Under the pieces are notes generated by a model. It was not told the DNA's origin and ran no database searches. It saw only the letters and a program-made list of their open reading frames with translations. From Allosphingosinicella vermicomposti (lineage in GTDB: Bacteria; Pseudomonadota; Alphaproteobacteria; Sphingomonadales; Sphingomonadaceae): a stretch of 64,000 bases of DNA. The stretch lies in the NCBI RefSeq assembly GCF_003012815.1, contig NZ_PXYJ01000001.1:372001-436000 (forward strand). The letters run 5' to 3'. How positions within the stretch are numbered: position 1 is the stretch's first letter; every line of letters starts with the position of its first letter. Both the position numbers and the translations under genes were made by a program. Shown here piece after piece: positions 57,028 through 64,000 of the stretch.

Positions 57028-57872
57028 CAATAGGTCTCGCCGATCCGGTCCCAACGCGTAGCGGAGACCCAAGTCCAGGGCTTCAACCATTCCGCCGAGC
57101 CGTCGGTCGAGAAGAAGGTGATGAGACCGCGCCCGATGAGGTTTTCGGCGGGCAGCATGCCGACGCCGCCAGACGAAACGGGAAAGCGGCTGTCGAGGCT
57201 GTCGTCGCGATTGTCGCCCATCACGAAATAATGATCTTCGGGCACCATGAAGATTTCGGTGTCGTCGGCGCGGGTGATATCGGCCTGATCGATCACGTCA
57301 TAGCTTTTGCCGCCGGGCAGGGTTTCGCGATAGCGGGGATAAGCGCACAGCCTTTCGCCATTCGCGCCCGCCAGCTCGCGCTTGTTCGCGGGATTGACGA
57401 AGCGGCAAGGACTGTTGGGCGAAACCGGCATGGGAAAATCCGCGATGCGCGTGCGCTGTACGGCTTCGCCATTCAGATAAAGGGTGCCGCCGCGCACCTG
57501 CACCATATCGCCGGGAAGGCCGATCAGCCGTTTCACATAATCCTGATCGCTGCCCGGATAACGGAAGACAACGACATCGCCGCGCTCCGCCGCGTCCGCG
57601 ATTATCCGGCCGTCGAAGGAGGCGAGGCCGAAGGGAAAGGAGTAACGCGAATAGCCATAGGGCCATTTGGCGACGAACAGATAATCGCCGATCATCATGC
57701 GCGGCAGCATCGAACCCGACGGGATGCTGAACGCGGCGATGAACAGGCTGCGCAACAGCACGGCGGCAAGGAATAGGACGAGCAGGAAACGCGTGGTTTC
57801 CGCAAGGCCATCCTTTTTCCTGATCGCCGGGGGCCTGGCCGCCCCGGTGCCCGCAATGTCGCCGCTGTCCAT
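57027..57872 (-). CDS. lepB: Signal peptidase I LepB
   Basis: A 281-residue inner-membrane protease that cleaves signal peptides of exported proteins. It has one N-terminal helix (about 27-48), the catalytic Ser in IPSGSMLPRMMIGD, the catalytic Lys in DYVKRLIGLPGDMVQV, and the signature GDNRDDSLDSRFP. It is the first gene of lepB-rnc-GIY-YIG-era. The 106-base gap upstream is shared with the divergent metallo-hydrolase. Confidence 0.97.
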   Translation of the reverse strand: MDSGDIAGTGAARPPAIRKKDGLAETTRFLLVLFLAAVLLRSLFIAAFSIPSGSMLPRMMIGDYLFVAKWPYGYSRYSFPFGLASFDGRIIADAAERGDVVVFRYPGSDQDYVKRLIGLPGDMVQVRGGTLYLNGEAVQRTRIADFPMPVSPNSPCRFVNPANKRELAGANGERLCAYPRYRETLPGGKSYDVIDQADITRADDTEIFMVPEDHYFVMGDNRDDSLDSRFPVSSGGVGMLPAENLIGRGLITFFSTDGSAEWLKPWTWVSATRWDRIGETY

Positions 57873-57978
57873 GACAAAGCGCTTTCGCGTGGGGGAGGGA
57901 CTTGGTCAAGCGCCGCGACCGGCTTGCCGATATTTGCGGCGGCCCCTAATCTTCGCGGCGATTAAAAGGGGAGGATTT

Positions 57979-58821
57979 ATGAAGACGTTGTTTCTGGCCG
58001 CCACGGCCTTCCTGAGCCTGACCGCGATGCAGGCGCCGCAGCCCGCAAAAGCCGATTCGAAGGTGTCGCTGTGGCGGCTCGATTGCGGCACGTTCACGAT
58101 CAAGGATTACAACGCCTTCTTTTCCGACACGCTGGCTTATAAGCCGGGGCCCAAGGAAATTACCGACAGCTGCTATCTGATCCGCAATGGCGGCCGCTAT
58201 CTGCTGTGGGATACCGGCATCGGCGCGGAGATGCAGGGCAAGACGACGGATGCGGGCTTCGCGATTATGAAGCTCAACAAGACGATCGTGCAGCAGCTGG
58301 GCGAGATCGGCGTGAAGCCTGAACAAGTGGAGATAGTCGGCATCAGCCATTTCCATAGCGACCATATCGGCCAGGCGGCGGCCTTCCCCAAGGCGACGTT
58401 GCTGATCGGCGCGGATGATTATGCCGCCTTGTCGGCCAAGCCCGCCAATCCCCAGCTCGAGCCCGCGCGGCTGAAGCCGTGGATCGAGGATGGCGGCAAG
58501 GCCCGGTCGGTGAGCGGCGATCACGATGTATTCGGCGACGGCAAGGTCGTCATGCTGAACCTGCCCGGCCATACGCCGGGGCATCACGCCCTGCTCGTCC
58601 GCCTGGCATCGGGCCCGGTGTTGCTGACCGGCGACCTTTATCACTTCACCGAGCAGGTGGCGCATAAGGGCGTGCCGCCGTTCAACACCAACCGCGCCGA
58701 CACGCTGGCGTCGATGGACCGGTTCGACAAGATGGCGAAGAATATCGGCGCCAAGGTGGTGATCCAGCACGAGCCCGCCGACATCGCCAAGCTGCCCGCC
58801 TTTCCCGCGACCGCCGAATAA
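57979..58821 (+). CDS. Exported metallo-beta-lactamase-fold hydrolase (AHL lactonase-like)
   Basis: A 280-residue protein. A signal peptide (about 1-26, ending PAKA) precedes an MBL domain with zinc motif HFHSDHIGQ, HTPGHHALL, GDLYHF and a C-terminal His (IQHEP). It resembles N-acyl homoserine lactonase family proteins, so it may break lactones or esters in the periplasm. Quorum quenching is only a family-based possibility. The start follows GGGGAGGATTT. Confidence 0.9.
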   Translation: MKTLFLAATAFLSLTAMQAPQPAKADSKVSLWRLDCGTFTIKDYNAFFSDTLAYKPGPKEITDSCYLIRNGGRYLLWDTGIGAEMQGKTTDAGFAIMKLNKTIVQQLGEIGVKPEQVEIVGISHFHSDHIGQAAAFPKATLLIGADDYAALSAKPANPQLEPARLKPWIEDGGKARSVSGDHDVFGDGKVVMLNLPGHTPGHHALLVRLASGPVLLTGDLYHFTEQVAHKGVPPFNTNRADTLASMDRFDKMAKNIGAKVVIQHEPADIAKLPAFPATAE

Positions 58822-58872
58822 TTTCGATAATTTGACCAAGCCGCGGGACGCTCGCGGAACAGGAACGATGAT

Positions 58873-59745
58873 ATGAAAAAGATTTTTGCCGCGACCCTTA
58901 TTCTCGCGCTCGCGTCGAGTGCCGTTTACGCTCAGAAGCTCTCGACGGGCTTCACGTCGGCCGACGCCGTCACGTTAAGCGGTGGAACGCCGCAGGAAAA
59001 TACTGCCTTTCAGTCGAAGATGCGGGCGGCGATGCGGCATATTCTGTCCGTCCCCGCCATTGCCGAGATGACGGGCTATAAGTTCAAGCTCTACGCCAGA
59101 TATTTTAGCTCTTGGGGTGGACCCAATAGCCTCACCAAAGGACTGCGTGAGGTTGAAGGCATGGTTGGCGTGACTCGGATTGGCGGTGCAGGCGACCTTC
59201 CAAACATCAAGCTCTATTTCAACAGCCCGATCCTGCTTCCCTCGGCGGAATGGGCGGGCGAGCCGAACGTCTTCGTCGTGCGTCCGGAAGTTCTGGATCG
59301 GGATGGAATCGGTCACGTTACCGAGGGCAAGCGGCTGCGAGTTCTGATTACCAAGCCCGGCCGGCCTGCCGTTCTGCCTCTCACCAAGGCGGAGGCCGGG
59401 GCAATGGAACTGGCCGGTTTGCGCCGTGAATTGGCGGCAAAGCCGGGCAATAGTTACATTTCGGAAAAGATCGCGGCAGTGGAGATGTTTTTGGCGGGCC
59501 TGTCGGCGGCGCAGAAGACGCAGCGAGCATGCAGGACAAGTAGCAGTAACCCGCTTAAGCGCTACGAATGTTCGAGCGAGCCGCCCATAGTCCTGGCCCG
59601 GCTCAACCCCGCTTATCTCGCAGGCGCGTCGAAAACGTCGGTTCGCAGCATCACGGTATCGCTCGACCATACATCGCGAACGGACATCCTTTCGGCGGCG
59701 ATGGAGGAGGTCGATATGGAGGCCCTTCAGACCTTGATCGACTGA
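58873..59745 (+). CDS. Exported protein of unknown family, tandem copy 1
   Basis: A 290-residue protein with signal peptide (about 1-20, ending VYA). I do not recognise a family. The conserved features with the next gene are QSKMRAAMRH, GDLPNIK, WAGEP, LPLTKAEA, an ELAGLRR helix, QKTQRAC and a second Cys about 14 residues later that may form a disulfide. It is likely periplasmic. It forms a tandem pair with the gene at 59824, 78 bases away. Confidence 0.75.
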   Translation: MKKIFAATLILALASSAVYAQKLSTGFTSADAVTLSGGTPQENTAFQSKMRAAMRHILSVPAIAEMTGYKFKLYARYFSSWGGPNSLTKGLREVEGMVGVTRIGGAGDLPNIKLYFNSPILLPSAEWAGEPNVFVVRPEVLDRDGIGHVTEGKRLRVLITKPGRPAVLPLTKAEAGAMELAGLRRELAAKPGNSYISEKIAAVEMFLAGLSAAQKTQRACRTSSSNPLKRYECSSEPPIVLARLNPAYLAGASKTSVRSITVSLDHTSRTDILSAAMEEVDMEALQTLID

Positions 59746-59823
59746 GCGGGCCGTTCGTCGCAAAATTGTCGAGCGTGAAGCCTTTGGCCAGCACAAAAGC
59801 CGCAGCAATTACAGGATGATGAG

Positions 59824-60708
59824 ATGAAGAAGATTTTAGCTGCGGCCGTGATCGTTGCCCTTTCGACGAGCGTTGCGCAGGCGCAGCGTGGGCGGGGCAG
59901 CGGGGGCCCGAGCGCAGCTTCGGTGGACGGCGTGACGCTGGGCGGCGGCGCGCCCCAGGACAATGCGGCGCTGCAATCGAAAATGCGCGCGGCGATGCGG
60001 CATGTTCTGGCGACGCCGGCCATTACCAATATGACGGGTTATCAGCTCAAGCTCATGGCTGGCTATGGCGGCAAGAGGGGCGACCAGAGCAGTTTCTCCA
60101 AGGGGCCGCGCCAAGTCGAGGGCGTCGTCGGCATCGCCCGGATCGGGGGCGCGGGCGATCTTCCCAACATCAAGATATTCTTCAACAGCCCGCACCTGCT
60201 GTCGTCCGCGAATTGGGCGGGGGAGCCGGACGTTTATCAGGTTCGGCCGGAGCTTTTCAGCGCCAACGGCATCGCCCGCGTTCCCGATGGCGACAGCCTG
60301 AAGATTTTGATCACGAAGCCGGACCGGCCCGTTATCCTGCCGCTGACCAAAGCCGAAGCGGCGACGATGGAGCTTGCCGGTTTGCGCCGCACATTGGCGG
60401 CGAAGCCGGGCGATGCCTATACGCAATCGAAGGTCGAAGCGGTCGAGGCGGCATTGGCCAGCCTTTCGCCTGCGCAGAAAACGCAACGAGCCTGCTTCGG
60501 GGATTTGCGGAATCCGGCGAAGCGCTATGACTGCCCGGCTAAACCCACGAGGGTTTTCGCCAAGCTCAATCCTGCTTACCTTGCCGGCGCGCCGAAAAAT
60601 GCCGTGCGCAGCATGACCGTTTCGCTGGATTATATGTCCAAGATGGATGTGCTGTCGGCGGCGATACGGGAAACCGATATGCGGGCTTTGCAGGCCCTGC
60701 TGGATTAA
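59824..60708 (+). CDS. Exported protein of unknown family, tandem copy 2
   Basis: A 294-residue paralogue of the preceding gene, with signal peptide (about 1-19, ending AQA) and a Gly/Arg-rich start (QRGRGSGGPS). The same motifs occur: ALQSKMRAAMRHVLATPAIT, GDLPNIKIFFNSP, LPLTKAEAATMELAGLRR, SLSPAQKTQRAC and the second Cys in RYDCPA. The pair probably arose by duplication and has diverged over its length. The function is unknown. The quinone oxidoreductase gene follows by 10 bases and may share the transcript. Confidence 0.75.
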   Translation: MKKILAAAVIVALSTSVAQAQRGRGSGGPSAASVDGVTLGGGAPQDNAALQSKMRAAMRHVLATPAITNMTGYQLKLMAGYGGKRGDQSSFSKGPRQVEGVVGIARIGGAGDLPNIKIFFNSPHLLSSANWAGEPDVYQVRPELFSANGIARVPDGDSLKILITKPDRPVILPLTKAEAATMELAGLRRTLAAKPGDAYTQSKVEAVEAALASLSPAQKTQRACFGDLRNPAKRYDCPAKPTRVFAKLNPAYLAGAPKNAVRSMTVSLDYMSKMDVLSAAIRETDMRALQALLD

Positions 60709-60718
60709 GAGGTAAGGC

Positions 60719-61726
60719 ATGAAGGCTCTCTTGTCGAAATCGCCGGGTGGGCCTGAAACGCTGGAGCTTTCCGATCTCCCCGATCCGGTGGCGGGCAAGG
60801 GGCAATTGCTGGTGCGGGTGAAGGCCTGCGCGATCAATTATCCCGATGTGCTGATTATCGAGGACAAGTATCAGTTCCGGCCCGAGCGGCCCTTCGCGCC
60901 GGGCGGTGAGGTTGCGGGGGTCGTCGAACAGGTGGGTGAGGGCGTTTCCGGCTGGGCGGCGGGCGACAGGGTGATCGCGATGATCGGCCATGGGGGCCTT
61001 GCGCAAAAGGTGGTGGTGCCTGCCGCCATGGCCCTGAAGCTGCCGGAGGGGCGGAGTTTCGAGGAGGGTTCGGCGCTGATCCTGACTTACGCGACGTCCA
61101 TCCATGCGCTGCTCGATCGGGGGCGGCTGGAGGCGGGCCAGACTCTGCTGGTGCTCGGCGCGGCGGGCGGCGTGGGTCTGGCCGCGCTCGAGCTCGGCAA
61201 GGCTTTCGGGGCGCGTGTCGTTGCCGCTGTTTCCTCTGAAGAAAAAGCGGAAGTGGCGAAGGCGGCGGGGGCCGACGCGGCGATCGTCTATCCGCGCGGG
61301 CCGTTCGACAAGGATCAATCCAAGGCGCTGGCCCAGCAGTTCAAGGACGCGGTGGGGCCGAATGGCGCGGACGTCATCTACGATCCGGTGGGCGGCGATT
61401 ATACCGAGCCCGCGCTTCGCTCGATCGCGTGGGAAGGGCGCTATCTGGTCGTCGGTTTTCCGGCGGGAATTCCGAAGCTGCCGCTCAATCTCACCTTGCT
61501 CAAGAGCTGCGATGTGTGCGGCGTGTTCTGGGGCGCGTTCGCGGCGCGCGATCCGGGGGCCAATGCCGCGCATGTGGAGACTTTGTTCCGGCTGTGGGAC
61601 CAGGGGAAGATCGCCCCCAAGGTTAGCCGCACCTGGCCGCTGGCGCAGGGCGGTGAGGCTATCGCGCACATGGCTGCGCGCAAGGCGGTGGGCAAGCTGG
61701 TGGTGACGATGGAGGATTGCGGATGA
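60719..61726 (+). CDS. NADPH:quinone oxidoreductase family (zinc-free MDR)
   Basis: A 335-residue medium-chain dehydrogenase/reductase. It has the GroES-like N-terminal half (NYPDVLIIEDKYQFRPERPF and FAPGGEVAGVVEQVG) and a Rossmann half (VLGAAGGVGLAALELGKAFG at about 140-160). The zinc-binding Cys pattern of alcohol dehydrogenases is absent, which fits quinone oxidoreductases (QOR/YhdH). It probably reduces quinones or enones with NADPH. Its stop overlaps the next start (ATGA). Confidence 0.92.
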   Translation: MKALLSKSPGGPETLELSDLPDPVAGKGQLLVRVKACAINYPDVLIIEDKYQFRPERPFAPGGEVAGVVEQVGEGVSGWAAGDRVIAMIGHGGLAQKVVVPAAMALKLPEGRSFEEGSALILTYATSIHALLDRGRLEAGQTLLVLGAAGGVGLAALELGKAFGARVVAAVSSEEKAEVAKAAGADAAIVYPRGPFDKDQSKALAQQFKDAVGPNGADVIYDPVGGDYTEPALRSIAWEGRYLVVGFPAGIPKLPLNLTLLKSCDVCGVFWGAFAARDPGANAAHVETLFRLWDQGKIAPKVSRTWPLAQGGEAIAHMAARKAVGKLVVTMEDCG

Positions 61727-61884
61727 GGCGCGGTGCATTGGCCCTACTGTTCCTGACTGCGGCTTGTTCTCCGGACATGCCCGAGCCCGACCGGGCGGAG
61801 CGGCTGCAATGGGAGGCCGATCAGGCCAATCGGGCTGCGGAGCAGGACAAGCCGGATGCGGGCGAGGCGCGGCCCGGGGAGTGA
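61723..61884 (+). CDS. Small lipoprotein (53 residues)
   Basis: A 53-codon frame. Signal peptide MRRGALALLFL ends with lipobox LTAAC (lipidated Cys15), followed by a short hydrophilic Glu/Asp/Arg tail. The start overlaps the oxidoreductase stop by four bases, which supports translation. It resembles the tiny lipoproteins of unknown role common in sphingomonads. Confidence 0.7.
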   Translation: MRRGALALLFLTAACSPDMPEPDRAERLQWEADQANRAAEQDKPDAGEARPGE

Positions 61885-61926
61885 GTTTTTAGAGCTGCGT
61901 TGTGTTTTGGATGGGGGGCGGGTGGA

Positions 61927-62100
61927 CCGTCCTTCGACAGGCTCAGGACTAACGGGTTGGTGGTGGAATGAGCTTTTGTGGGAATCGTGCCCACCACCAC
62001 CGATAGGGCTGAGCTTGTCGAAGCCTGTTCGTCCCGTTCGTTCGCGGAGGCTTCCCGTGGCGCGGGCTGTAGTGTCCTTCGACAAACTCAGGACTAGCGG
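61927..62100. repeat. Cluster of three family A palindromes
   Basis: Units at 61927-61955, 62001-62031 (opposite sense) and 62073-62100. They fill the 320-base gap between the small lipoprotein and the ATPase zeta gene; I see no gene in it. The alternating orientation (right, left, right) is the same as in the 50.7-50.9 kb cluster. Confidence 0.8.
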
Positions 62101-62204
62101 GGCGGGGGGATCGGAGCAGGGTTAATTAAGCCGCGTTCCCGAACATTGCGCCTGTGGCGATCCGCGCCTATCTCGGCGGGGAATGTGACAGGGTAGGATC
62201 ATCC

Positions 62205-62531
62205 ATGACGACTTTCGACGATCGCGAGCGGGCTTTTGAAACCAAATATGCGCGGGACGAGGAAATGCAGTTCCGCATTATCGCGCGCCGCAACCGGCTG
62301 GTGGGGGCCTGGGCCGCGAATTTGATGGGGCTCACCGAGGTCGAGGCCGAAGCCTATGCCAAGGACGTGGTTCGCGCCGATTTCGAGGAAGCGGGCGATG
62401 ATGATGTGGTGCGTAAGCTGCTTGGCGACCTGACCTCTGCTGGCGTCGATGTCGACGAAGCGCGCATCCGCGAGGCGCTGGAGCACAAGCAGGTTGAAGC
62501 ACGGCGCCAGATGATCGAGGCGCAGGACTGA
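62205..62531 (+). CDS. ATPase inhibitor subunit zeta (DUF1476)
   Basis: A 108-residue soluble protein of the DUF1476 family, known in alphaproteobacteria as the zeta subunit that inhibits F1-ATPase hydrolysis. Diagnostic start MTTFDDRERAFETKYARDEE and helices RNRLVGAWAANLMGLTEVEA and YAKDVVRADFEEAGDDDVVR. ATG at 62205 (after GGTAGGATCATCC) is preferred to the longer frame. Followed closely by bolA and grx4. Confidence 0.93.
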   Translation: MTTFDDRERAFETKYARDEEMQFRIIARRNRLVGAWAANLMGLTEVEAEAYAKDVVRADFEEAGDDDVVRKLLGDLTSAGVDVDEARIREALEHKQVEARRQMIEAQD

Positions 62532-62535
62532 TCCG

Positions 62536-62769
62536 ATGGGCATGGAAGCAAGCGAGATCGAGGCGTTGATCCGGCAGGGCATTCCCGATGCCCATGTCGA
62601 GATCACCGATCTTGCCGGAGACGGCGATCATTATGCGGCGCGGGTGGTTTCGGAAAGCTTCCGGGGCCAGAGCCGCGTCCAGCAGCAACGGCGCGTTTAC
62701 GATGCGCTCGGCGGCCGGATGGGCGGGGTGCTCCACGCGCTCCAGCTCACCACCGCGATACCGGAATAG
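62536..62769 (+). CDS. bolA: BolA family protein
   Basis: A 77-residue BolA fold protein. HVEITDLAGDGDHYAARVVS and SRVQQQRRVYDALGG contain the conserved strand and helix; the C-terminal His in GGVLHALQL is the residue by which BolA helps bind a shared 2Fe-2S cluster with monothiol glutaredoxin. It starts four bases after the zeta gene and 12 bases before grx4, fitting a BolA-Grx4 partnership in iron-sulfur handling. Confidence 0.93.
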   Translation: MGMEASEIEALIRQGIPDAHVEITDLAGDGDHYAARVVSESFRGQSRVQQQRRVYDALGGRMGGVLHALQLTTAIPE

Positions 62770-62781
62770 GAGTGAATTGAA

Positions 62782-63108
62782 ATGAGCGATATCAAGGCGC
62801 GCATCGACGAGATCGTGAACGGCAATGACGTGGTGCTGTTCATGAAGGGCACGGCGCTGTTCCCGCAATGCGGCTTTTCGAGCCGCGCGGTGGCGATCCT
62901 CGATCATCTGAACGTCAAGTTCGAAACGGTCGACGTGTTGCAGGATGCCGAGATCCGCAACGGCATCAAGGACTATTCCGACTGGCCGACCATCCCCCAG
63001 CTTTATGTGAAGGGCGAGTTCGTCGGCGGATCGGACATCATGATGGAAATGTTCGAAGCGGGCGAATTGCAGCAGCTGATCGCTGACAAGGATGTCGCCA
63101 AGGCTTAA
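62782..63108 (+). CDS. grxD: Grx4 family monothiol glutaredoxin
   Basis: A 108-residue CGFS-type glutaredoxin: FMKGTALFPQCGFSSRAV holds the active site, and the glutathione-binding WPTIPQLYVKGEFVGGSDIM is typical. It assembles or carries a 2Fe-2S cluster with BolA. It is the last gene of zeta-bolA-grxD and is followed by a strong hairpin. Confidence 0.96.
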   Translation: MSDIKARIDEIVNGNDVVLFMKGTALFPQCGFSSRAVAILDHLNVKFETVDVLQDAEIRNGIKDYSDWPTIPQLYVKGEFVGGSDIMMEMFEAGELQQLIADKDVAKA

Positions 63109-63120
63109 CCCCAAAAACAA

Positions 63121-63166
63121 TAAGGGGCGGGCGGCGAGATCGGAAAATCAGCCAGCCCGCCCCTTA
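63121..63166 (+). terminator. Long GC-rich hairpin after grxD
   Basis: TAAGGGGCGGGC (63121-63132) and GCCCGCCCCTTA (63155-63166) are perfect 12-bp complementary arms around a 22-base loop, 13 bases past the grxD stop. No T-run follows, so it may protect the mRNA 3' end or act with Rho. Confidence 0.65.
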
Positions 63167-63583
63167 TGTCACGATAGGATCGTGTGTGGACATGGGACAT
63201 GATACAGGTCTCGTGCCATATTGTGAGAATAACGATTTTGCGCGCTTCTTATGGTTAACGCTCAAGTAATCTGTTGCTTGGTTGTAAAATTTGCCGACAG
63301 CGTTGGCGCTGGTGAGTGGTCGATAGCTGGCGGTCACCGGCGATTAGGATCTGGTGGCAGGTCAAACGGCTGAAGCCCGCGGGACAGTTTATTAATCCGG
63401 AGCCTGCCGAGGAAGGGCTGGAGGCTTGGTCGGGTTTCGACAGGCTCAGCCCTGGCGGGGTTGGATAAGGGCGCCCTTCTAATCTCGCCATCATTCTACA
63501 TTGCAGCATTAGCGCGCTGTCTTCCCTGGTGCGTATGGAGGATTGGTCACCCCAGTCTTGGATTTAGGGGCCTGGGATGCCAC
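63167..63583. other. Gene-free region upstream of MBL gene
   Basis: No coding frame is supported. It contains a family A unit at 63432-63460, a GGTTAACGC motif (63252-63260) that could be a CtrA half-site, and otherwise moderately AT-rich DNA (63180-63300) that may hold a promoter. Short frames here end in repeat-derived peptides. Confidence 0.4.
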
Positions 63584-64000
63584 ATGGGCGGCATGAACGA
63601 TTGGCCTACGGGCAGGATGGAAGAGGTGGAGCCGCTGGTGCGGCGGTTGCTTGCGCCCAATCCGTCGCCTTTTACCTTTACCGGGACGCAAACCTATGTC
63701 GTGGGACGCGGCGCGGTGGCGGTTATCGATCCGGGGCCGGAGGATGAGGCGCATCTTGCCGCGCTGCTTTCCGCGCTTGGCGAAGAGCGGGTGGCGGCGA
63801 TCCTTTGCACGCACACGCATCGCGATCACAGCCCGGGGAGCCGCGCGTTGAAGGCGGCGACCGGGGCGCCGATTGTCGGGTGCGCGCCGCTCGCTATCGA
63901 CGATCATGGGCCGCGGGCCGATGCGGCGTTCGATTTCGATTATGCGCCGGATCGTGTGCTGGGCGATGGGGAGACGGTCGAGGGGCCGGGCTGGACGCTG
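63584..64000 (+). CDS. MBL fold metallo-hydrolase (3' end outside window)
   Basis: The first about 139 codons of a metallo-beta-lactamase-fold protein similar to LACTB2/ribonuclease-Z-like hydrolases. It begins MGGMNDWPTG (ATG at 63584, or 63593). FTFTGTQTYVVG and AVIDPGPEDEAHL lead to the zinc motif THTHRDHSPGS. The gene is open at the right edge. Substrate unknown. Confidence 0.85.
   Translation, partial: MGGMNDWPTGRMEEVEPLVRRLLAPNPSPFTFTGTQTYVVGRGAVAVIDPGPEDEAHLAALLSALGEERVAAILCTHTHRDHSPGSRALKAATGAPIVGCAPLAIDDHGPRADAAFDFDYAPDRVLGDGETVEGPGWTL

Noticed and set aside
63255-63509. 84-codon minus-strand frame before the last gene
   Set aside because: Part of it translates a family A repeat (GLSLSKPD), and it has no ribosome site or family.

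Overview
The window looks like chromosome from a GC-rich alphaproteobacterium of the order Sphingomonadales. The pointers are a CcrM-type GANTC methyltransferase, an alphaproteobacterial LexA box (GTTC-N7-GTTC), a DUF1476 (ATP synthase zeta) - BolA - Grx4 cluster, a lepB-rnc-era operon, TamAB and BamD, and dense short palindromic repeats of the kind common in sphingomonads. No rRNA, tRNA, CRISPR array or classical insertion sequence was found. Genes run off both ends: a hybrid histidine kinase on the left and a metallo-beta-lactamase-fold gene on the right.

Layout. 0-10.6 kb: hybrid histidine kinase, DUF1232 protein, thiolase and MaoC hydratase, PutA for proline breakdown, MscS channel, topoisomerase IB, DJ-1/PfpI protein. 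10.6-12.3 kb: two small genes divergent from an S24 (LexA-like) regulator, with a perfect LexA box and a second operator-like repeat between them. 12.3-23.4 kb: BamD, ZapE and succinate dehydrogenase, with sdhB separated from sdhCDA by four surface-glycan genes. 23.6-31.5 kb: chemoreceptor, SDR, PrmA, then recN - dienelactone hydrolase - ligA. 31.7-44.1 kb: tamA-tamB, two transporters, glmM-thiD-rnhB. 44.2-50 kb: DNA modification and restriction: ccrM behind six GANTC sites, a single-chain restriction-modification gene broken by one in-frame amber codon, and an Mrr-type nuclease. 50-57.9 kb: PAS protein, soluble sugar dehydrogenase, a sirtuin gene rebuilt around a 943-bp insertion, a ParDE toxin-antitoxin pair, and lepB-rnc-era with a small GIY-YIG nuclease gene wedged between rnc and era. 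58-64 kb: secreted metallo-hydrolase, a tandem pair of unknown exported proteins, quinone oxidoreductase, small lipoprotein, ATPase zeta subunit, BolA, Grx4.

Three stretches deserve most attention. (1) The GIY-YIG nuclease gene lies between 34-bp inverted copies of a repeat also scattered elsewhere in the window, and its reading frame ends inside one copy, so it looks like a minimal nuclease-plus-palindrome unit. (2) Removing 52951-53893 exactly rejoins a canonical sirtuin reading frame; the insertion carries two genes and a diverged sirtuin 5' end that makes a chimeric gene. (3) The ccrM leader has a dense GANTC cluster that suggests methylation-dependent self-regulation.

At least five families of short palindromic repeats occupy most intergenic gaps. 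One copy sits in frame inside putA, one supplies the end of the GIY-YIG protein, and one appears to provide the ribosome binding site of prmA.
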